Shown here: positions 57,358 to 64,000 of the stretch, in pieces
How the letters are laid out: each line of letters starts with the position of its first letter
Position numbering within the stretch: the first letter of the stretch is position 1
DNA from: Pseudomonas californiensis
Lineage (GTDB): Bacteria > Pseudomonadota > Gammaproteobacteria > Pseudomonadales > Pseudomonadaceae
NCBI RefSeq assembly: GCF_021147775.1
Contig: NZ_JAGTPK010000002.1
Span: 248,001-312,000 of the forward strand
DNA length: 64,000 nt
Direction: 5' to 3'
The notes under the pieces: model-generated
What the model saw: the letters and a program-made list of their open reading frames with translations, nothing else
Databases searched by the model: none
Told to the model about the DNA's origin: nothing
Made by a program: the position numbers and the translations under genes

Positions 57358-58577
57358 ATGAACCGAACAACTCGAATAATCCGGGCAACCCGACGACCTC
57401 TGACACTGAGGCGACCCGCAAAGCGCCGTTAAGTGGCGAGAACGCGCAACGCGCTGACGGTCCGCCACCGGCGCCGCTGAAATCCCCCGTCACGTCGCGA
57501 CCGCGCTCTGCCCGAAAGCGAGTCGTTTCGTCCGTGATTTTCGGCGCCATTGCGCTGGCCGGTGTGCTGGTAGTGCTGTACGCATGGCAGTTGCCACCGT
57601 TTGGCAGCCCGATCCAGAGCACCGAGAACGCGCAGGTGCGTGGCCAGACCACGCTGATCGGCCCGCAACTGAGTGGTTACGTCTACGAAGTGCCCGTGCA
57701 GGACTTCCAGTTCGTCAAGGCGGGTGACTTGCTGGTGCGTCTGGACGACCGCATCTATCGTCAACGGCTGGATCAGGCGGTGGCGCAACTGGCGATGCAA
57801 AAGGCCTCGCTGGCCAACAACCTGCAACAGCGCCGCAGTGCCGAGGCAACCATCGTTCAGCGTCAGGCTGAGCTGCAGAACAGCATCGCGCAAAGCCGCA
57901 AGAGTGCTGCTGACTTGCGCCGTAATCTGGCATTGGTCACTGACGGTTCGGTGTCGAAAAGCGAACTCGACGTGACCCGCGCTGCTGACGCCCAGGCGAC
58001 CGCTGCTGTCGCCGAAGCCAAGGCCGTGTTGCAGATCGCCCGTGAAGACCTGCAGACCGTGATCGTCAACCGTGGCTCGCTGGAAGCGTCAGTGGCCAAC
58101 GCAGAAGCCGCCATCGAGCTGGCACGCATCGATCTTGACAATACCCGCATCGTCGCACCGCGTGATGGCCAGTTGGGGCAGATTGGTGTGCGTCTGGGCG
58201 CTTACGTCAATTCAGGCGCGCAACTGATGGCGCTGGTGCCGGAGCGGCGCTGGATTATTGCCAACCTGAAGGAAACCCAGATGGCCGATGTGCGTCTGGG
58301 GCAGCCGGTCAGCTTTACCGTCGATGCGCTGGACGATCGCACGATGCACGGACGTGTGCAGCGCATCTCGCCCGCTGCGGGGTCGGAGTTCAGCCTGTTG
58401 CCGGCAGATAACGCCACCGGCAACTTCGTGAAGATCTCCCAGCGCATCCCGGTGCGGATCGTGGTCGATCCTGACCAGCCGATGCTCGATCACCTGCGAC
58501 CGGGGATGTCGGTGGTGGTGAGTATCGATACCAGTGTCGAAGGTGGCGATGTACCGCCAGACCCGACCGCACCGTGA
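57354..58577 (+). CDS. HlyD/EmrA-like membrane fusion protein
   Basis: A 407-residue adaptor. A proline-rich cytoplasmic tail of about 55 residues precedes one membrane segment (about 58-80). Then come STENAQVRGQTTLIGPQLSGYV (lipoyl half), a long coiled-coil hairpin (about 125-245), TRIVAPRDGQLGQIGVRLGAYV and WIIANLKETQMADVRLGQPV. It pairs with the MFS pump just upstream (ATGA overlap). No regulator or outer-membrane channel lies nearby. Confidence 0.9.
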   Translation: MNEPNNSNNPGNPTTSDTEATRKAPLSGENAQRADGPPPAPLKSPVTSRPRSARKRVVSSVIFGAIALAGVLVVLYAWQLPPFGSPIQSTENAQVRGQTTLIGPQLSGYVYEVPVQDFQFVKAGDLLVRLDDRIYRQRLDQAVAQLAMQKASLANNLQQRRSAEATIVQRQAELQNSIAQSRKSAADLRRNLALVTDGSVSKSELDVTRAADAQATAAVAEAKAVLQIAREDLQTVIVNRGSLEASVANAEAAIELARIDLDNTRIVAPRDGQLGQIGVRLGAYVNSGAQLMALVPERRWIIANLKETQMADVRLGQPVSFTVDALDDRTMHGRVQRISPAAGSEFSLLPADNATGNFVKISQRIPVRIVVDPDQPMLDHLRPGMSVVVSIDTSVEGGDVPPDPTAP

Positions 58578-58601
58578 TGCGAACTTGTGCGCTGAGCAGG
58601 C

Positions 58602-60218
58602 TCAGAACAGCTTGCTGAAAACCCAGTACAGCGAGCCCGACAGCAGAATCGCTGCAGGCAGGGTCAATACCCAGGCGGTAGCCAGGTTGCGCAGTGTGCG
58701 CATCTGCAACCCCGAGCCGTTGGCAACCATCGAGCCCGCCACGCCGGACGACAATACGTGCGTAGTGGAAACGGGCAGGCCGTACATGTCGGCCGCACCG
58801 ATGGTGCACATGGCCACGACTTCGGCAGACGCGCCCTGAGCGTAGGTCATGTGCGTCTTGCCGATCCGCTCGCCGACGGTGACCACGATGCGCTTCCAGC
58901 CGACCATGGTGCCAAGCCCCAGAGCAATCGCCACCACGATCTTGACCCAGGTCGGAATGAAGCGCGTGGCGTCATCGATCTGCTGCTTGAACGCCTCAAG
59001 CTTGGTCCGTGTGTCGGCGTCGAAATTGCCGACGTTGTTTTTTTCCATCACGCGGATGCTCTCCGAGGTCAGGTACATGTCGTTACGCACGTTGGTCACG
59101 GCTTCGGCTGGCACTTTCGAGAGCGAGCCGTAACTGGCAACCTGATCGCCAATCTTGCCGGCCATCACCGCCAGTGCCGGGATCAGTTGCGGGGTAACCT
59201 GCTTGCTGACCAGATAGTCGGACAGCGTTTGCCGTGAGTCGACAGGGGCCGGCAGGGGCGCGCTTCTGGTCAACGCCTGTTGGGTGACTTGTGCCACCGC
59301 GGCGAATTGCGTGGCCTGTTCAGCTGGCATGGTGCGGTTGAGGGCATAAGCCATCGGCAGCGTGCCTACCAGGATCAACATGATCAGCCCCATGCCTTTC
59401 TGTCCATCGTTGGAGCCGTGTGCGAACGACACGCCGGTGCAGGTGACGATCAGCAGGCCACGAATCCACAGCGGCGGCGGGGCGTTACCTTCCGGCGCCT
59501 TGTACAGCGCACGATTTTTGATGAACACCCGCATGGCTACCAGTAGCAATGCGGCGAAGAAGAAGCCTATCAAGGGTGACAGCAGCAGCGAATAGCCGAT
59601 CTTGGAGGCCTGTGACCAGTCGACGCCACTGGTGCCCTCGCGCCCGTGCATCAGCGCATTGGCGATGCCTACGCCAATGATCGAACCGATCAGGGTGTGC
59701 GATGACGAGGCAGGCAAACCCAGCCACCAGGTCCCGAGGTTCCAGATGATCGCCGCAATCAACAAGGCAAATATCATCGCAAAGCCTGCTGACGAGCCGG
59801 TTTGCAGAATCAATTCCACGGGCAACAGGGCGATGATGCCGAAGGCCACCGCGCCGCTGGAAAACATTACCCCCAGAAAATTGAACACGCCCGACCAGAC
59901 CACGGCGAAACCGGGCGGCAGGGAGTGGGTGTAAATCACTGTTGCGATGGCGTTGGCCGTGTCGTGGAAACCGTTGACGAACTCGAAGCCCAGCGCGATC
60001 ACCAGCGCCACGCCGAGCAGTACGAATGGTGTCCAGGTGGTGACCACCGTGCCCATCTCTTCGACGTCCTGCATCAGGCTGTAACCGGTGAAGATCAAAC
60101 CGGCGATGAGTACCGCAAAAAACATCGCAATGGTCAGGCGGCCTGGCTTGCGGCCGAATTGCGTCGCCGACAGGCTCGCTCGCCCGGCGACATCAGGAGA
60201 TAGTGCATTGATGGCCAT
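58602..60218 (-). CDS. Inorganic phosphate transporter, PiT family
   Basis: A 538-residue inner-membrane carrier for metal-phosphate/H+ symport. The PiT signature occurs twice: GFEFVNGFHDTANAIATVIYTH (about 84-105) in the N-terminal half and FAHGSNDGQKGMGLI in the C-terminal half. About ten membrane segments are separated by a hydrophilic central loop (about 300-415). The ATG at 60218 is preferred because AGGG lies 9 bases upstream; 13 further codons are open. Stands alone; the usual DUF47/PhoU-like partner is not adjacent. Confidence 0.93.
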   Translation of the reverse strand: MAINALSPDVAGRASLSATQFGRKPGRLTIAMFFAVLIAGLIFTGYSLMQDVEEMGTVVTTWTPFVLLGVALVIALGFEFVNGFHDTANAIATVIYTHSLPPGFAVVWSGVFNFLGVMFSSGAVAFGIIALLPVELILQTGSSAGFAMIFALLIAAIIWNLGTWWLGLPASSSHTLIGSIIGVGIANALMHGREGTSGVDWSQASKIGYSLLLSPLIGFFFAALLLVAMRVFIKNRALYKAPEGNAPPPLWIRGLLIVTCTGVSFAHGSNDGQKGMGLIMLILVGTLPMAYALNRTMPAEQATQFAAVAQVTQQALTRSAPLPAPVDSRQTLSDYLVSKQVTPQLIPALAVMAGKIGDQVASYGSLSKVPAEAVTNVRNDMYLTSESIRVMEKNNVGNFDADTRTKLEAFKQQIDDATRFIPTWVKIVVAIALGLGTMVGWKRIVVTVGERIGKTHMTYAQGASAEVVAMCTIGAADMYGLPVSTTHVLSSGVAGSMVANGSGLQMRTLRNLATAWVLTLPAAILLSGSLYWVFSKLF

Positions 60219-60350
60219 GTTGGTAACCCTGGATTGAAAGATTACTGCCATAGTCATTGCGAAATGTGACAGAGGTGCGACACGCCTCTAGTCATTGCTC
60301 ACATGAGTGAGATTCCTGATAACCGGCGGACTGCTCAGCGCACCCTGGCG

Positions 60351-61370
60351 TCAATAATCCCCGCGCTTGCGAAACGCCCAACGGCCTGCGACCAGCGTAA
60401 AGGTGGCGACCAGTGCCACCAGTATCCAGAACCCCTCGGGATCAGTCGCAAGTGGCACACCGCCAACGTTCATGCCGAAAAAACCGGCCACAATGTTGAT
60501 CGGCAGCGCCAGCACGGTAACCACGGTCAGGGTAAACAGCGTGCGGCTGCTCTGCTCGTTGAGGTTGGCGGCGATTTCTTCCTGCAATAGCTTGATGCGT
60601 TCGCCCAGCGCCGTCAGGTCGTTGATCACCAGCGATGACTCTTCAACAGACTGGCGCAACGCCTGGGCATCCTGTTCGCGCAACCATTGGGGCGGTCGGT
60701 GCAACAGGCGCATCAGCGAACCCGGTTCCAGCGCCAGAAGGCGTTGCAGGCGTACCAGCATCCGGCGCATGGCGCCAAGCTCGGAGCGATTGTTGCTCAG
60801 GCGTTGCGACAGCAATTGGTCTTCGATGCGATCCACGTTGACGCTGGTCTTGCGCAGGAACTGGGTCAGCACCTCACCTTGATCGCTCAGCAGATGGGCA
60901 AGCAGCTCCAGTGGTGAATGAAACTGCTCGCCCGCCTTGACCGCCGAACGCAGCTTGTCCACCGAGCGCAGCGGTTGCAGGCGGGCGGTGATCAGCAAGC
61001 GCTGTCTGGCACACACCCACAGCGTCGAAATGTCGGTCGATAATCGGTTGAAATCGAAGACCACATCGTTGACCACCGCCAGCAAGGTGGCGTCGACATG
61101 CTCGATTCGGGTTGAGCGTGAACCCTCGTGCAGGGCCTCGAAAAACTCTTCCGGCAGGTTAAGGTGCGTGTGCATCCAGCGCTCGCAGGCGGCATGGGAA
61201 AGGTTGAGGTGCAGCCAGATGAAATCGTCGCCTGCTGGCGGGTGATCGAGGTAATCAAGTGCGGCGGCCGAGCCGATTTCCTGACCGCTCTCACCGGGGC
61301 GAAAGCGAAAGCCGTAAAGCAGGCCGAACAGGTCTGAATCCTGGTGATGATGCGCAAGGCTCTGGTTCAT
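60351..61370 (-). CDS. zntB: CorA-family zinc transporter ZntB
   Basis: A 339-residue pentameric CorA-like channel. The N-terminal cytoplasmic domain (about 1-280) includes WLHLNLSHAACERWM, and two C-terminal segments flank the signature GFFGMNVGGVP (GMN motif), ending with FRKRGDY. The WLHLNLxH region and the size match ZntB, which exports or imports zinc depending on the report. Single gene; the following 96-base gap to the aldo/keto reductase shows nothing notable. Confidence 0.9.
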   Translation of the reverse strand: MNQSLAHHHQDSDLFGLLYGFRFRPGESGQEIGSAAALDYLDHPPAGDDFIWLHLNLSHAACERWMHTHLNLPEEFFEALHEGSRSTRIEHVDATLLAVVNDVVFDFNRLSTDISTLWVCARQRLLITARLQPLRSVDKLRSAVKAGEQFHSPLELLAHLLSDQGEVLTQFLRKTSVNVDRIEDQLLSQRLSNNRSELGAMRRMLVRLQRLLALEPGSLMRLLHRPPQWLREQDAQALRQSVEESSLVINDLTALGERIKLLQEEIAANLNEQSSRTLFTLTVVTVLALPINIVAGFFGMNVGGVPLATDPEGFWILVALVATFTLVAGRWAFRKRGDY

Positions 61371-61466
61371 GGCTATCCACGTGCGGCCCGGCCTGAAAGG
61401 GGGGCGAAGGCCGCATCATGACAAGCCGTTATTTCAGATTTGTGACGGCATGTTTCAAGTTGTGTA

Positions 61467-62288
61467 TCAAACCATCGCCAATGGCAGCTTGCGTGTCGGC
61501 ACCGGCCACGCCCGGTCAATGTCGGCCAGATCCTGCTCGGTCAGACGAATCTGCTCGGCTGCAATATTCAGGCGAATGTGCTCTGGATCGGTCGCCTTGG
61601 GAATGGCGATCATGTTGTCCTGACGTAATACCCAGGCCAGCGAAATCTGCGCGGGCGTGGCGCCGTGACGGTTGGCGATTTCCTGCAGCGCAGGGTGATA
61701 CAGCAAGTCGCCAGCCTGGCCGATCGGGCAGTACGCCATCAGCGGCAAATGACGGTTGGCGCTCCATGGCATCAGGTCGAACTCGATTCCGCGCTGTTCC
61801 GGGTTGTAGAGCACCTGATTGGTGGCACAACGCGGATTGTCCAGTTCGATCATGTCCGGGACATCGAAGTTGGAAACACCCCAGGCGCCGATCTTGCCGG
61901 CGTCCTGCATCCGCTCGAAAGCTTCAACGGTTTCGCTCAGCGGGTACTGGCCCGGCCAATGCAGCAGATAAAGGTCGATGTAATCGGTGTTCATCCGGCG
62001 CAGGCTGGCTTCGCACGCCTTTGGAATACCTGCGCGGCTGGCGTTGTGCGGATAGACCTTGCTGACGATGAATACCTTGTCGCGCTGCCCGGCAATGGCT
62101 TGCCCGACGATCTCTTCGGCTGCTCCGTCAGCGTACATCTCTGCGGTGTCCAGCAAGGTCAGGCCCTGCTCGATGCCCAGACACAGCCCGGCGATTTCCG
62201 CCGACCGCTGATGCCCTTTTTCGCCCATGTGCCAGGTGCCTTGACCCAGCACTGGCACCGTTTTGCCTGCCAATTCCAGTGTGCGCAT
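61467..62288 (-). CDS. Aldo/keto reductase
   Basis: A 273-residue NADPH-dependent oxidoreductase with the TIM-barrel active-site tetrad in DTAEMYADGAAEE (Asp, Tyr), FIVSKVYPHN (Lys) and YLLHWPG (His). The C-terminal cofactor site is IAIPKATDPEHIRLNIAA. Cytoplasmic, substrate unknown, similar to the YeaE-type reductases. Confidence 0.92.
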   Translation of the reverse strand: MRTLELAGKTVPVLGQGTWHMGEKGHQRSAEIAGLCLGIEQGLTLLDTAEMYADGAAEEIVGQAIAGQRDKVFIVSKVYPHNASRAGIPKACEASLRRMNTDYIDLYLLHWPGQYPLSETVEAFERMQDAGKIGAWGVSNFDVPDMIELDNPRCATNQVLYNPEQRGIEFDLMPWSANRHLPLMAYCPIGQAGDLLYHPALQEIANRHGATPAQISLAWVLRQDNMIAIPKATDPEHIRLNIAAEQIRLTEQDLADIDRAWPVPTRKLPLAMV

Positions 62289-62369
62289 ATGACCCCCTGC
62301 GATTAAGTGAACAGGTCTCAGGCAACAATGTCTGCACGAGGTTCCGTGCAGACCGTTGGCGAAACCGAC

Positions 62370-63995
62370 TTAAACGCGGAATTGTTTCAGCAAACCGTTC
62401 AGCTCTTCGCTGAGACTTCTCAGGTGCTGGCTTGCACCTGTCGATTGCTCGGCGGCAAGGGCCGTGCTCTGCGAGAGTTGCGCGGCCTGTGTCACGTTCA
62501 GGTTGATGTCATCGACGACGTGCGATTGCTGCAACGTGGCGCTGGCAATCGACGCATTCAGGCTATTGAGATTGCGCAGGGCCTGACTGATGGAAGACAG
62601 ACTCTGACCTGCCTGATTGGCCTGTTCGATGGTCAGTTGCGAGGCGCGGCTGCTGTCGCCGATCACTTTCACTGCGGCATCGGAGTGGCGCTGCAAGCGT
62701 TCGATCATCGCCTGGATTTCAGCGGTCGACTTCTGTGTGCGCTGGGCCAGCAGCCGGACTTCGTCAGCCACGACGGCAAAGCCTCGGCCCTGTTCACCGG
62801 CACGCGCGGCCTCGATGGCGGCATTGAGGGCGAGCAGGTTGGTCTGTTCGGCAATCGAGCTGATCACTTCCAGCACGCCACCGATCTGGGTGCTTTCGCT
62901 GGACAGGCTGTGCATGACGTCCACCGCCTGGCCGATGGTGCCCGAGAGGTGTTCGATCTGGCGCAGGCTGTTGTCGATGTTTACCTGACCCTGCTGCGCC
63001 TGCGATTCGGCATCGCGCATTTCGCTGGCCGCGTGTTCGGCATTCTTGGCCACGTCCTGCACGCCGTAGGTCACTTCATTGACGGCGGTTGCCACCAGAT
63101 CCATCTGCTGTGACTGCTGCTGGCTACGACTTTGCGCCTGTTCGGCATTGGTCCCCAGATCAGTCGAGGCCTGACCCAGTGCCACCGCAGAACTCTGCAA
63201 CTGGCCGACCACATTGCGCAGCTTGGCGATGAACGCGTTGAAGTGAGTGCCCAGCTCGGTAATTTCATCCTTGCCGTGGGTTTCGAGGGTGCGGGTGAGG
63301 TCGCTTTCTCCACTGGCGATGTTGGCCATGGCACCCACTGCAGCTCTCAACGGAGCAACGATGCTACGCACGATCAGGACCAGCATCAGCACCAGGACCA
63401 CCACGATGCCAGCGATGAACAGGCCGGCGTTCCACAGTTGGGTCTTGAATTCTGCCGCGACGTCATCCACGTAAACGCCGGAGCCGATAATCCAGCCCCA
63501 TGGCTGGAACAACTGCACGTACGAAGTTTTCTTCACCGGCTCGGTGGCGCCTGGTTTTGGCCAGCGATAATTGACCATGCCTGCGCCTTTGCTTTTGACG
63601 ACGGTGACCATTTCGTTGAACACCGCGAAACCGTCCGGGTCACGAATGGCCGACAGGTCCTGGCCTTCGAGCTTGGCGTTGGTGGGGTGCATGATCATCA
63701 CCGGGCGCATGTCGTTGATCCAGAAATAGTCATTCTGGCTGTAACGCAAGCCGCGGATTTCTTTCAGTGCCTGCTGTTGAGCGGCTTCACGGGTCATGGT
63801 GCCAGCAGCTTCCAACCCTTGATAAAACGTCAGGATGCCACTGGCCGTCTGTACCACGTGCATGGTTTTTTCAGACTTGCCCTGGTAGAGATCGTTATGA
63901 ATCTGATTGAGAAGAGTGGCTGCCAGGACCAGAAGCATCAGCACAGAGACGACAAGGATCAGCCATAACCGACGACTGATGGACAAACTGCGCAT
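62370..63995 (-). CDS. Methyl-accepting chemotaxis protein with a single Cache sensor domain
   Basis: A 541-residue chemoreceptor. The first membrane segment lies at about 10-30. A periplasmic single-Cache domain (about 33-190) shows [28 protein letters not shown], typical of sCache_2 receptors. The second segment (about 190-212) leads to HAMP and then a signalling domain with the hairpin tip [32 protein letters not shown]. No C-terminal CheR-binding pentapeptide is present. The start codon is 5 bases from the window edge, so its ribosome site is not visible. Ligand unknown; related sCache receptors often sense small organic acids. Confidence 0.93.
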   Translation of the reverse strand: MRSLSISRRLWLILVVSVLMLLVLAATLLNQIHNDLYQGKSEKTMHVVQTASGILTFYQGLEAAGTMTREAAQQQALKEIRGLRYSQNDYFWINDMRPVMIMHPTNAKLEGQDLSAIRDPDGFAVFNEMVTVVKSKGAGMVNYRWPKPGATEPVKKTSYVQLFQPWGWIIGSGVYVDDVAAEFKTQLWNAGLFIAGIVVVLVLMLVLIVRSIVAPLRAAVGAMANIASGESDLTRTLETHGKDEITELGTHFNAFIAKLRNVVGQLQSSAVALGQASTDLGTNAEQAQSRSQQQSQQMDLVATAVNEVTYGVQDVAKNAEHAASEMRDAESQAQQGQVNIDNSLRQIEHLSGTIGQAVDVMHSLSSESTQIGGVLEVISSIAEQTNLLALNAAIEAARAGEQGRGFAVVADEVRLLAQRTQKSTAEIQAMIERLQRHSDAAVKVIGDSSRASQLTIEQANQAGQSLSSISQALRNLNSLNASIASATLQQSHVVDDINLNVTQAAQLSQSTALAAEQSTGASQHLRSLSEELNGLLKQFRV

Positions 63996-64000
63996 ATTCA

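Overview
The window looks like a chromosomal segment of a Pseudomonas, most probably of the P. syringae group. The evidence is the gene order tig-clpP-clpX-lon-hupB-ppiD-fabI-(npp/yej operon)-mltD-gloB-SAM methyltransferase-rnhA-dnaQ, which is characteristic of pseudomonads, together with Pseudomonas-type codon use, a Pseudomonas-type REP pair (14133-14202) and a very large gene resembling dermonecrotic toxins. No phage, plasmid, IS or CRISPR features were seen. Species assignment is inference from gene order and from remembered protein sequences; no search was run.

Layout, left to right. 3-170: tail of a MocR/PdxR-type regulator. 269-4433: acnB (minus), a DUF1289 protein and the tRNA hydroxylase miaE; a 141-bp element with 17-bp perfect terminal inverted repeats lies in the acnB/DUF1289 gap. 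4539-9401: a MarR-regulated tripartite efflux operon (MarR, outer-membrane factor, EmrA, EmrB) with two identical 12-bp palindromes in its promoter; the outer-membrane gene carries a frameshift. 9480-14050: lpxH and ppiB (minus), glnS and cysS (plus). 14133-14202: REP pair. 14332-22541: a sigma-54 activator diverging from a six-gene ABC uptake operon resembling the rhizobial glycerol transporter GlpSTPQV, with a recognisable -24/-12 promoter and a cluster of TGTTCA boxes. 22646-24140: folD (minus), then a three-gene tRNA operon (Arg-TCT, His-GTG, Leu-TAG). 24512-33051: a protein-quality-control block (tig, clpP, clpX, lon with a heat-shock-type promoter, hupB, ppiD). Between hupB and ppiD sits a short tRNA-Asp-like element with no anticodon arm, followed by a terminator. 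33103-43897 (minus): fabI, a five-gene npp/yej peptide ABC transporter with two binding proteins, mltD and gloB. 43979-47724: a methyltransferase, rnhA, dnaQ, a streptothricin-acetyltransferase-like GNAT, a small unknown and an FMN reductase. 47902-53133: a 1743-residue toxin-like protein with a C-terminal HELSH...TDDIAY zinc-protease motif. 53185-64000: acyl-CoA dehydrogenase and an enoyl-CoA hydratase-like hydrolase, a second MFS/HlyD efflux pair, a PiT phosphate transporter, ZntB, an aldo/keto reductase and a chemoreceptor.

Most of the segment is housekeeping. The observations most worth a second look are the large putative metalloprotease toxin, the anticodon-less tRNA-like element downstream of hupB, the inverted-repeat element upstream of acnB, the frameshifted efflux outer-membrane gene, and the well-defined MarR and sigma-54 control regions.
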